Of a DNA stretch of 64,000 nucleotides, positions 34,960 to 45,950 are shown piece after piece. The position numbers and the translations under genes were made by a program. Source of the DNA: Thuidium tamariscinum (taxonomy: Eukaryota; Streptophyta; Bryopsida; Hypnales; Thuidiaceae); the NCBI GenBank assembly GCA_947034885.2, contig OX344751.2:38531082-38595081 (forward strand), in the 5' to 3' direction. The notes under the pieces are model-generated. The model was not told where the DNA came from. It did no database searches and saw only the letters and a list, made by a program, of their open reading frames with translations. Position 1 is the stretch's first letter; each line of letters begins with the position of its first letter.

Positions 34960-35440
34960 TTTCCATTTTAATGAAATTTGCCATCATCTTTTTTTGTATG
35001 CTTCAATCCTATTCTACAGCTATACATGAATGAAATTTTTTTATTTTTTTTTATAGATATAATTACATGTATTCTAGAAGTCATAAAATATGAGATATTT
35101 GTGTCAAAGTTTGAATTTATTGTGAATTTTGAACAAAATTTGAAAAATTCATATCAAATACAAAATAAGTTTAAAAATTCTGAATTTTTTTCCATAGGAG
35201 CATATTTTAGTATGGAAATACCATGGTGCAAAAAAATCTTTGTATCATTTTGAAATCTTAAAACAACCAATATGTTCAAACTTCAAATTGCAATAAAATT
35301 CTCAAATGTAGGGTTCTAAATTTTGAAGTAGAAACTAGACTTGAGAGTAAGTTTCATTTCAATTGTTGGTCCAAAATAGTCATAAAAGATCATTTATATA
35401 GTTTGAATTCATAAAGAGCATAAATTGCCCCAATATACTA
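34960..35440 (+). mobile_element. E5: diverged family E fragment
   Basis: Shares with family E the order ATGAATGAAATTTT, TTACATGTATTCTAGA, CATATCAAATACAAAA, GTTCAAACTTCAAATTG, GAAGTAGAAACTAGACTTGAG. No ends kept. Confidence 0.5.
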
Positions 35441-36099
35441 TACAATGATTAATGGATTTTACATTTTCTTATTTAGGAAAGTAAAAGAATTTGCAAAAAA
35501 AATAATATGCATCTTTCATTGAATTAAGAACAAGTAACTCTCTTCCTAGATTGGATGAAAATTTAATTTTTGTCCATCCTTTGGGCCTCCTTGAAAGGAC
35601 ACACAACATACATCTTCTTAGGTGTTTGAGGGTTAATCATCAAAGTTGTACACAAATGCTTATCATCTCTAATTTGAAATCTAGTGAGTTCTTTGTAAGA
35701 TTTTATACCCCCATTCTTCTATTTGTCCATTGAAATAGCAAACCCTTGTAAATAGAAGTAAAAATAATATAAAATTTTACAAGAAATCAAATGTGGGTGA
35801 TGTGAATTCTACAAATATTAAATGTCCAAATCACCAATGTAAAGGGCAAATCCTTATATGTAGACACAAAAATAATTTGAAATTAAAAAAAATAAAAATG
35901 GGGTTGTCTAAGTTCACCAAAAAAAGGAACAAAATATTGGATTTATAAACCCTAAAATTAAATTCAACCATATAAATGGAAAATCCTTCTATATAGATAG
36001 AAGGAAGGAATTACATTAAAAAAAATTCTTGTACCAATCCACAAAAATGATTCAATAGAAATTTCCAAAAAAAAGATGAGAATCTATCCCCCTATGAAG
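35441..36099. other. Unresolved AT-rich spacer
   Basis: No supported feature. Confidence 0.3.
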
Positions 36100-36255
36100 A
36101 TACGATGTTTGTTTGTTTGTTTGGATGTTTGTTACGTTGAGATCTCCCGGACCGTGAGTCCCCCAGGTGCCTGTTTGGTACTGTCGGAAAGCCCTCGGCG
36201 AGGAGGGGTGCACAGGCTTTGATTCATAATGTTCCAACCTACGGCATGAAAGTTA
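36100..36255 (-). mobile_element. J2: second copy of the J element 3' end
   Basis: On the minus strand: CCRTAGGTTGGAACATTATGAA-like start, TGTGCACCCCTCCTCGCCGAG, GGTCCGGGAGATCTCAACGT, then an ACAAACAAACAAACAAAC tail at about 36106-36130. Same order as J1. Confidence 0.5.
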
Positions 36256-36389
36256 TTGAATTTTGAAGTTTCTATATATTCAAAAATTTAGAAAATTATT
36301 CAAATTTCTTTTCTTTTAGAGCGTGGCAACAGCACGGGCCACCCTAGTGACTATTAAACATGCCTTGACTTTACTTATTGTAAAATTAA

Positions 36390-37278
36390 TCCCGAAAGGA
36401 CCAAACTATGTTTTTTTGGCAACATAGAAAATTTGGGCACCTCCCTATAAATGCAGTTTGTTTGTTTGTTTCCTTGAAATTTTTACACAACATGGGGTTG
36501 AGTAATATCTTTAAGGCCCAAAAAATTTCATAACTTTTGACTACATGGTTCAAAAGTTTTTGTATGATATGTAGTTTCTTTTATAAGTTGGGCAATCTAA
36601 GTAAATATGAAAAATCACTTTTATCACAAACAAGAATTTGAAATTGGTTTTCTAGATCTATATATACATGAAAAGTCTTAAACTATTCCATTTGATTGAG
36701 TAGGTGAAAGTTATGAAAAAGTTTAGTTTGTGGGTAATTATGGGTTTATTGCTCTAAAATAAACTTTGAAATCCTTTATTTAGTTCAATTTTGAATATTA
36801 TTTGAATTTTTTTTGTAATATTACAATCATTTATTCTAACATTAAAACCATTATGATTGAAAATTTCAATTATATAACTAAATTATCAACAATTTAGTAT
36901 TTTAAATCATCCCTTGATATTTTAGATTTATTATTTTTATCTATTTGTTGTACAATTCCAAATGTAGTGAAATTTTTCAACCTTGTTGCCAACTTGATTT
37001 ACCAAAGAAGAACCAACAACACGGACATTTTTTCATGAAAATATGGCCTTGTGAAGTGTAGCTGTCATATTTTTCGTAGGGCCAATTTTTTTTGTCAATT
37101 CAAACATTAATATCTTACATTCCGTGTAGTTGAAATTTTTGAAATTTTTTCTAGATCCTCTCAAACAAGCATACTATAAGATCCTCTAGTTACATGTGCC
37201 AAAAAAATTCCAAAACTTTGGTGCTTGTACTAGAAATGGCAGTTTTATAGCATTTTTGAAGAAAACATAGTTAAGGGG
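36390..37278 (+). mobile_element. C8: complete family C TTAA element (889 bp)
   Basis: TTAA (36386-36389) then TCCCGAAAGGACCAAAC; right end CATAGTTAAGGGG then TTAA (37279-37282). Family C boxes in forward order, including TTTTTGGCAACATAG near the left end. Confidence 0.85.
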
Positions 37279-37282
37279 TTAA

Positions 37283-37859
37283 AGCATGTACTATAGCTAT
37301 AGATTTTCACTCTAGAATCAACAAGGTTTTTGCATTTGGGTGGCAATAGGTTAACCATTGGTATTGGATTGAGCTACCTTAGAGTATTTCTACGGGTTGT
37401 GAATAAGAGAGGCATGAGTAGGGACCACTTGCGGAGCCATCGAGCAATCGCGGGCTTGGCCAAACAAATTTACCCCACCCCAACGTAGTAAATGAGTATA
37501 GGGAACAAACTATTTCAGATTTCAAGGTGCTTTGTCGTGGATTCCAAGAAAACAAACCCTTTGTCAATGCTAAAATGCCTCAAAAGTAGGAATTAATTTT
37601 TTTTTAAATCACACTAAGCCCAGCCAAATTCTCTCCATTTGGTCGAGCCATCATTAAATTTGGTTGTGCCTAGCCTTTCTTTTCACTTGGTTGTACTTGT
37701 TGTGGGGCAATTTATTTGGTTGGGCCCAACCAAATGCCTAGTTTATGTCATATCTTGCAACATGTGAGTATGCTCTTACCTCAATTCTCTCTCATGTTCC
37801 CCAAAAGTATTTCTCTTCTATAGATAACCTAATGGAAAATGAATGTTATAGAGGGGTAC
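37283..37859. other. Unresolved spacer
   Basis: Somewhat more complex sequence; a 62-codon minus frame at 37379-37567 has no motif. Nothing else supported. Confidence 0.3.
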
Positions 37860-38232
37860 GGTAGAAACACCCAAAACTATCAAAATAAGAAATTCAACGT
37901 AGTTAGAGGCAACTTTTGCTAAAAATAATATTTTTTTTAGTACTAGCGAGTGAAAATCATGAATATTAAAAAAAAAATCGGATTCCATGTGTAATTTCTA
38001 TGATTTTCTAAAGTGTTGTCTCCCTAGACCATTGAAATTGTTCAATAGATGCCCCAAATGTGAATACCGCTAAAATCAACAATGAGCCAATCATATTTTG
38101 GTATGTATCCTTAATATGCATAAGCAAATTAAAGTGAAGCATTTGGTAGACACATTAACTGCAATCTAGGGATGATTTTGGATGAGTCTAGGGTCCAATG
38201 CAAGGTACGGGGATGATTTTGGATGTTTCTCC
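37860..38232 (+). mobile_element. K1: family K MITE-like element
   Basis: GGTAGAAACACCCAAAA at the left and TTTTGGATGTTTCTCC at the right form an imperfect inverted repeat. The whole 370 bp aligns with K2 (57258-57640), sharing TAGCGAG...AAATCATGAATATT and TCCCTAGACCA. Target duplication unclear. Non-coding. Confidence 0.65.
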
Positions 38233-38299
38233 ATTAAGTACTTCCTAAACTCACTATGAGAACAATGGAGTGGTTTTGAACTGTCTCAAAGATATTTAC

Positions 38300-39023
38300 C
38301 CTAGGAACGCCGCCGGCGTCATTCTGTGGCGTTTGGATAGCTTCTTAGGGCCAGGAGACAGGTGAACAATGGTTTTTTCATCCATTTTTTGTTTAATGAC
38401 TGTTCATGTTGAGTTACAAAGAATCTTCAATAGACTTTGCAATCTAACTAATGTTTGTTTTCATGTAATTTAGAAATATTTATGGAAAACGGATGGCAAA
38501 ATTTGTCATCTTAGTGTATTTTGAGAAATTGAGTAAATCTGAAATTTCTCCTTGAAAATGACATTTTTTGAGTTTGAGCCCAACTAATGAAATGAAAGTC
38601 TTCTCTTCTAGTTTCTACTCCAATTGAAATTTTGAAAAATTCTTTAAAAAGATTATTTTATTGGAATTTGAATTTTGGCTACATTTTTAATGTCTAGTGC
38701 ATCCTAGAAATAGGTGCACACAAAAGTTGAGTTTACACCATGATGTTTGTCACTATAATTTACACACATGGTGAATTTTTCAGATTTTTTGAGATAATTT
38801 TCTATTTTCTATGATTTTTCCTTCACTTTTTCTTCTAAAACTCTCTTAAAAATCAATTTTACTCAAAAAAATCTGAAATTTCTGTAAAGTGTAGAAGACA
38901 TATACTTTCATCTCTGAAAATTAAAACAAAAAATTTCAGGCATGATTGGTTCTAGAACGATATCAAATTGAGTGACAGGTAAGGGAACTTCCAACCAGTG
39001 GTCATGGGCCCGGCATTTAGGGG
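38300..39023 (-). mobile_element. E3: family E element (724 bp) with TTAC duplication
   Basis: Starts CCTAGGAACGCCGCCGGCG and ends GGCATTTAGGGG; the flanks are TTAC on both sides (38296-38299, 39024-39027) rather than TTAA. The interior is the inverse of E2. Confidence 0.8.
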
Positions 39024-39059
39024 TTACACCAATCCAAATTGAATGTGATGCTACCTTAA

Positions 39060-39277
39060 GGGAGAGGCACCCAATGGTGCACCTGTACCCAATGCCATCC
39101 GTTTCTACAACACACAATCATTTCAGGCTATAAATGTAGGTAGGCAGTACATGGCTTATTTCTTTTGACCTAAAACAATAAGCAGTCTACAGACCCGCTA
39201 CATTTCTGTTCTAGAATGAATGACTGACTTACAAATGGACGGCATTGGGTGCAGGTGCGCCATTGGGTGCCTCACCC
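39060..39277. mobile_element. Foldback MITE with 36-bp inverted repeats (218 bp)
   Basis: GAGGCACCCAATGGTGCACC...CAATGCC at 39063-39099 is matched inversely at 39241-39274 with about three mismatches. Flanks are TTAA on the left and GTAA on the right, suggesting the TTAA-type target again. The interior is unrelated to families A-I. Confidence 0.75.
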
Positions 39278-40512
39278 GTAATTGTATTTTCTTCTCTCAC
39301 TTATCATATATTAACTCGATCTAATCTCCAACTGTCATGTCATGCAGATCTTGCATCCCCAAGTCTCCAGTACTTACAAAAGGCCAACCAAGGGCTGAGA
39401 GTGGCTACAGTGGAGTTGGGGAAGACAAAGCTCGCATCTGTCTGCATGATTGGAATTGCTCCCCATCATGGTTCTCCGCTATCCTGCTGCTGACCCGCTG
39501 CAGCAATGGTGGACGGAGGACTTGTCGCGACCTTGCACTTGCAATGGAGTTCAAGGCTCCTCTCTCTCTCCCCCAAACAGCCCAGCATGTGCTGCAAAAA
39601 TCATAACCAGACTCGGCATGGAATAACATAAAGCACTCACCAAATGATGCAAGTTTGGGCCACCAAGTCTTTTTTCTCTGAAAATAATAATAAGGCTCTT
39701 GGTTCCCTTTGTACTGGACACAAACTGCATGACGTCTGCTGAGGGGCTGGCTTCCTCCTACAATTGGCACCTGATCTTTTCGTACCCTCCGTGGGTCATG
39801 CGGAGAAGATGCAGATCACAAATGGCACTGTGGAGTTCATTCTCCGTGGGGAGCCTCCATCTCTTGAACCCCTCAACGACCTAAGACACCATGTTAGGGG
39901 TTACTAAATGGAAGAGATCTTTGGGTAATTAAAGGTAAACCAACCTATGATAGGCCAAATGCCATGCAACCTATCATGGGCAAAATTGTACTAATAGCAT
40001 CTTCTATAGCCCTCCAATTGTTCCAAAGCCTCTACTTTTGGGATGATAAGCAATTAATTATAGCATGTGTCAGTCTCTACCTTCAAAATGATACACCAAA
40101 CAATCCATATTTGAAGGGGTCACTAACTCCTTTATACGCTACATATTTTCTTGGGATTAGCAAGTCATTGTAATCAAAGATAGTGTACTTATTGCTTTTG
40201 CAAGTTCTTTGACTTGTGGTTGGTTGGAGTTTTATTCTAGGGAATTGTGTAACTTGTGATCGGTTGGAAGTTTATTCTAGGGAGTTGTGTAACTTGTGAT
40301 TGGTTGGAAGTATATTTTAGAAAGTTGTACTATTGGGGATACAAGTGGCCATCCATTGTGAAGTAGACAAATCTCAATTGAAGGGGATGAGAAAATTAGA
40401 GGGGTGCAAGAGATGCTCTAATGGTTTATGTACCCAAATCTGAAATGTGCTTCACTAGAATCTTTTTTGTCTATGATGGGCTAGCAAGCATTTGGCATGG
40501 CATAGGTTAGTT
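39278..40512. other. Unresolved, gene-like composition, no confirmed exon
   Basis: 39.3-39.9 kb has balanced base composition and overlapping frames: 121 codons minus (39405-39770) and 89 codons plus (39337-39606). A plausible acceptor (TCATGCAG at about 39350) precedes the plus frame, but no domain or joining exon could be found. A GTAACTTGTGATTGGTTGGA-type phrase repeats three times near 40205-40310. Confidence 0.3.
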
Positions 40513-41736
40513 TAAGGTAGGAGGTCCTTAAATGAAACATCTAAGGGCTAGAACTAAAATTTGGGAAGGTGAAACATCTTAACCCTTTAGTGACCAATCG
40601 ACTACTTTTTTGTTGATTTTTGCACTCTTGGTCTAATACTGTTTAAAATACATTTGACCACAAAAATCTCAAAGAGTAACGCAATTAGAGTGTCCTCATG
40701 CGCTTTAAACAAAACCAATTTTAAGAGAATTGGAGCATTAATGCATTGGCTATGAGGTTTGCAAACGCAAATGGCTTGAACCCTCAAATGGGAAGTGTTC
40801 AACAAAAAATACAAAAGAATATCAACCAATTTGTGATATTTTTTTGTATCTTGATGTCTTGACAAGGCATAAATGTTGCTTTGTAATCTCATGAATGCCC
40901 AAAGTAAACTTATGCATTGAAATTTATGTAGTGCAAATTCTAAAGGGTCATTTGAGTCATCGATTTTTGAGGATTAAGAGAAACAACTCAAATTCCAACA
41001 AGGCTCTAAAAGCAAATATGATTTAGAGTTACATTTTTCTTTATTCAATATACCAAATCTGCACATTTTAGAAGTGTATTGCTTTTGATGACTACAAATG
41101 ACCATTTTTTGTGAACTTCAAAAATTTGTAACTAATTTCAAAAAGCTTCAAAAAATATGAAACAACTTGGATTAGATGCCTATTCTACTTGCCTCTCGAG
41201 AAAAATTTACTAAAAAATATTTAAAGATGTTCTACCTCCCCAGAATTCAGTTCTAGCCCTTAAAAGATTGATTTATGAACCTTCTAACTTATTTGTGGCA
41301 ATTTGTACCATTGGATGAGTTTGATTTTTTGTTAGGTTGAAAAATCTCCCTTATGGAAATACTTTATACGGTTTGATATAAGATTACATCCTTAGAATGG
41401 CTACAAAATTCACTTTCTTGAAGAACTACACCCGCCCCCCAAATCAACCATGGTCACTAAAGGGTTAAAATATTCCTCCATAAATTTTCATTAAAAGACA
41501 AGTGGAATTGACATTTAATCCAAGTTGTTTCATATTTTTTGGAGCTTAAAGCTTGGTAGAATTAGTTGTAAAAATTTGAAGTTGAAGTAGCATAGGGCAC
41601 TAAAATGGAGCACTTCCTAAAATGTACACAATTTTTACATTATTGAGGGCTATGAAAAAGCAACATGTACAAACAAGATACATCTAAGGAGGTGCTCTAT
41701 TTTAGAGCCCGCTCCATCTTATAACCTCCTACCTTA
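40513..41736 (+). mobile_element. F2: family F element split by element G
   Basis: TAAGGTAGGAGGTCC at the left, inverse CTCCTACCTTA at the right. Without G it is about 340 bp and aligns with F1. F1 reads ACTTCTTAAATATTTTTCAG at the empty site; F2 reads CATCTTAA | G | TTAAAATATTCC. Confidence 0.85.
40583..41464 (+). mobile_element. G: TTAA element (882 bp) with perfect 14-bp ends
   Basis: CCCTTTAGTGACCA and TGGTCACTAAAGGG are exact inverted repeats, flanked by TTAA (40579-40582, 41465-41468). The interior part at about 41085-41308 is itself a diverged inverse copy of family F (ATATGAAACAACTTGGATTAG, CCTCCCCAGAATTCAG). So G either captured F sequence or received an F insertion before entering F2. 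Confidence 0.9.
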
Positions 41737-42430
41737 CCTTATATACAAAATCAATTTGGGTTGAATGTTCACAAAATTAGGATATGAGGTGCAAATATAT
41801 ACTTTTTTAGTGGAATATAATTTCATTTTAGATTGGTTTCCCATATCAAATTTTTTGTTGCTATAAAATTTTTAGGTACACTTATGTAACTTTCAACATG
41901 TGTAAAATTCCTTCTCTAATTTTGAAATTTGATAGGTATGTAATTTATGTGATACTTGGCATAAATGTTCCAAAAAATTACCATATAAAGTATAAAAATC
42001 TCACCCTAAAAGGAATTAAAGTCAACTAGACCTATTGGACAAGGTTAGAAAAAAATGTTATTTCTTTTAACTTCAAACATTATAATCTTCCAATTTGTGC
42101 AATCAAAGTTCATGGTATTTTTCCTATAATTTTTTCTACAATCACCTATAGTAGTTTAGTACAAATTTATATGATTCAATTTTGAAAAATAAATTCATTT
42201 TTTAATTATTGCCCTAAAATGTGGCAATTTTTTACAATATTTCCCAAAAATGTGCATTGGCCCTTTAGGATTTAAGTTTAGGATCTGACAATATATGTTA
42301 TGTGATTTTATTTAACTCACAAGAGTCATAATGCTCCACCAAACTATTGCATGGAAGGATAGAGCTTATGAATATGGATTCAATCAAATCTCAAAACCCT
42401 TCAAATTAGATGGTCTACTTTGTTACTATA
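41737..42430. other. Unresolved AT-rich DNA with a possible TTAA-element end
   Basis: GGCCCTTTAGGATTTAA near 42250-42268 resembles a right terminus, but no left partner was found. Confidence 0.35.
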
Positions 42431-42905
42431 TATGAATGAAATTTTAATTTTAATCTTTAAAGACAAAATCATTTGTCTTCTACAACTAGTCATTAGATTT
42501 TCAAATTTTATTGGAGGATGATTTGATAATATTGTAAATTTTGAAGAAAAATTTTAAAAAATTCATCTAAAATACAGAAAAGTTCAAAAAGTTGATTTGT
42601 TTTGTAAAACATCATGGTGTAAGCAAGGTTTCCATTTCATAACATGCTTAAATGACCAATAGACCTTGTCTATAGGCCCAAAGATCAAATTACAGTATTT
42701 CATGCATATAAGAAAAAATCTTTCACCATTTCAAATTGAAGTTGAAACTAAAATTGGTAAATACATTTCATTACTTGGATTCAATTTCAAAAAATACCCT
42801 TTTAATGCTAAAATTTTGATTAAGAGTAAAGAGTTAAAAGTTGTTAAAATATCTTTAAAAAAATATCTTCTTGTAATTTATAGATTAAGCATCTTCTTCT
42901 TCTTT
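42431..42905 (+). mobile_element. E6: diverged family E fragment
   Basis: ATGAATGAAATTTTAATTTT, CATTTGTCTTCTAC, TTCATCTAAAATACAG and AACATCATGGTGTAA follow family E order. Ends not kept. Confidence 0.5.
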
Positions 42906-42955
42906 TTATAGAAAAATCAATAATACTTAAATGAAGAATTTTTTTGATGCCTTAA

Positions 42956-43328
42956 CCCCTAAAGCCCTGAGCTGCATTTTTTGGCAACATAAGTTTTTTG
43001 GGTAGCTTACTATGAATGGGTTTTTTATTTTTTTTCTTTGAAATTTTTATACAAGATGTGACCAAGGAGTAGCTTTAAGGCCCAACAATTTTTGTAACTT
43101 TTGACTTTATGGTTAAAAAGTTATGACATGGTATGTTGTTTTCTTTACTTGGAGGGCAGCCTGGGCAGCTGAAAAAACTTCTTTAAAAAAACTTTTTTTT
43201 CAAAAGTAAAATTTCAAATTGATTTTTTAGGTTTTTACAGACATGGGAAGCTTTGTTTCATTCCATTTGAATTAAGGAGTCAAAAGTTATGAGGAATTTT
43301 AGTTTGTGGGTAGGTATGGTTTTCAAAG
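42956..43328 (+). mobile_element. C5: family C element, left part only
   Basis: TTAA (42952-42955) then CCCCTAAAGCCCTGAG; follows C1 closely up to GTGGGTAGGTATGGTTTTC, where homology stops. The break matches that of C4. Confidence 0.8.
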
Positions 43329-45950
43329 ATTCTATACCTACCTGGGTCAACTCCTGATAGATACTTTGCTGATTTGACAATTAATGTTATCTTGCCTAAA
43401 TAGAAGAGGACTCTAGCTTCCAACTTTTTCAATTTCAACAATTGGATCCCTTTGTTTGTCATGGTCTTTTAGGATTCAGTTTCAGAGCAAATTAGTTGGT
43501 AATTACACTCACTGACATTCCCCTTCCCCTTTTCCAAGCCTTCATTCCCTTGACGGAAGGTTATGATCCATCTTGCATCCTGCATGGGTTCCCAATCCAA
43601 TGATTCCATGACCCAATGATATCTCCCAAGTAACCAATGCCATGCTTCTCCATGAAGAGATCCCCAAGTCCAGAGTCCAGAGCGGTGCATCCCTGCGCCA
43701 GCCTCCTCCTCGGAGAGTCCGTCCAGGAGTCGGGAGTCCGTCGGGGCCCCTTTTTCCTTCCCTCCAGATAGTCAAAGCTCAGTCAATGCCATCCATGATG
43801 ATCCCCGACCTCCTTCCCTCTGTCCACAAGCCTCAAGTCCCCGGCCAGGCGGACACTAGTAGGCCCCGGGAACTCCCTACTCATGAATGTGACAAACTGG
43901 TAGGTGGGGGAAAGCCAATTCTCATGTATTCTCATGAGCACACAAGCTTGGCTGGCTTGGCAAAGTGTCAGCCGAGGCATTTCCCATATCCCATCACTCG
44001 TGTTTCCACTTATTGATGTGCTCCTTGTGCGACCTCGGCGAAATGGGCCGGGTGGAGGGGGCATGTTTGTGAGTTATGACAGTCCATACTTCACACACGG
44101 GCTCCACAAAGGAAAAGCCTCATGAATAAAAGCCTTGAGCAGTCGAGTGCAGCTGTGATGAGCACTGGCTGGCAGCAGATGCTCACCACTCGTCTACTTA
44201 TGGATTCCTGCCTGTCCGTCAACAAAGTTGCCAAGGAAATGATTTGTGTGTTTGAGCGTTTCGTTTTGATGCACATTTATTTATTTCTGCAGTCTGCGGT
44301 GCAAGGGGCATGCACATGCAGTGAGCATGGCTAGCTGGAAGACGTGTGAACTGGGAAAACACAGGAACTACTTATACCCCTCGTGCCCAGGTGCTGGCTG
44401 GCTGGCTGGCTGGGGTCGTCATTGCAACAGTTCGCTTGAAATGCAAGTCCACCTGATTCTGTTCACACAAAAAGCTGTTGGGACAGAAGGTAACTTGGAT
44501 GTTGGGGTTGGGAGGATGCAAACCATGGCCAGTAATCGTCCTGTTCATTTGCAGAGCAGGTTAGGTGTTGCAATGAAGTCCTTAGGTCCAACTGTGTGGG
44601 AAAAATCATGTAATCCAGCATTATGCACTTCTCATCCAAATTGTTCATTTCCAACCATGTTGTCATCCAAATTGTTCAAATTGTTCATTCCCACTTATGG
44701 TTTACGCAGGCATTGGGCAATTGCCACTCGCTGTCAAGGATTGCGGAAAACATGTGGAAAATGTAAACCACCGCTAGCAAATTGCTCCTTCCTTTGGTAG
44801 GTGTTTTCTAGTCTACAATTTGGCACAATCAAGTTGTAATGCCCGATTATGTTAGTTTGCCTACATAATTGTTCATTACGATTTTAACATCCGGCATACA
44901 AATTTCATCCTCAGTGTTCATCCCAAATGTTCATTTCTTGGCCATGGTTTACACCAAACAATGACTCTCATTGTCATGCATTTCGTAATATGAAGAATTG
45001 ACAACTGAAGGAGGGTGGAGCCTGAGGAGGAGGCCTTTTGTATTCCAAAATGCTTGACAATGAGGAGCATTGCCCCCTACAGATGGCCTCCTCCTCAGGC
45101 TCCACCCTCCTCCCAGGCCCTTGTTTACTGCAATCCTTGACAACGAGCAGCATTGCCCTGTGCAGCAACCCCACCCAAGGGAACTCCACTGCTAGTGTTG
45201 CATGTTAATTAGGTCCCTGGAGTCCTGTGTGGGTTGCGAGGAGTGGGTCACACCTAACTGGGAGCACTAAGTTGGTCAGTGGTTCCATCATTCAAGAATT
45301 CGATATGCATGAATGGGGTCAATGCATGGAATCTAAGTTACAGGAGAGGGAGGGTGGCAGGCTCCAGTGGAGTGGGGTGCAGGTTCAGTTCCACATCCCA
45401 TAACTTCTAGAAAGGGGTCATTGCCAGTGGCGCTGTTGACTCCATTGTAGGGACAGAATTGAAGGAGTGGGGAGGTTGAGACCACTGGATTCAGCTTCAC
45501 TTCGCTTAACTTAGTTGCAGCTAATGAAGCTCACCAAAATCCACATGGAAGTGGAGGTGTGGACACAAGTGTCAGGGGGGCCTAGGAACAGCAAATCCAG
45601 AGAAGGGGGGTCTCCCAATCCACGGGAATGCTACTTGGGAACTGGTGTGCAAGCAACTGGGCAACAGCAGAGGATTACCACTCAGACCTTGCTGTGGACC
45701 ATGAGACCTCCTTGATCCTTACAAAAACCACATGCATCTCCCTTCATAGCATTGTCAACAACTACTGGAGTCAAAACCATTTTCTTCTTCCCTTGGAGGA
45801 GGGATAATGCCCCTGTAAACTTTTCTCTAGGAGTGAATTCAGTTGTAATATGAATAATAAGTTGAGAATCATTGGCTGGCTAAGAAGTTGCAACACTAGT
45901 TTCATTGAATGAGAGGGAAGTTGTCATGTTGGAGGCTTCTACTTTTTGTG
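43329..45950. other. GC-richer unresolved segment
   Basis: Base composition is more balanced than the rest of the window. It contains the longest open frame of the window (44321-44800 plus, 159 codons), which has no recognisable domain, includes a GGCT microsatellite (about 44396-44413) and shows no splice or promoter support. The 44.63-44.95 kb part repeats TTGTTCATT and GGTTTAC phrases. Could be intron or flank of a host gene; not assigned. Confidence 0.35.
45010..45110. repeat. Perfect 26-bp inverted repeat with 49-bp loop
   Basis: GGAGGGTGGAGCCTGAGGAG plus AGGCC at 45010-45035 is matched exactly by its inverse at 45085-45110. A related direct repeat (TTGACAAYGAGSAGCATTGCCC) occurs in the loop near 45053 and again near 45136. 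Confidence 0.93.

Noticed and set aside
39405-39770. 121-codon minus-strand frame
   Set aside because: Reads more like protein than most, but competes with an 89-codon plus frame and has no identifiable motif or exon partner.
44321-44800. 159-codon plus-strand frame, the longest in the window
   Set aside because: No domain, includes a microsatellite, no splice or promoter context, and overlapping frames on both strands; best explained by the higher GC of the segment.
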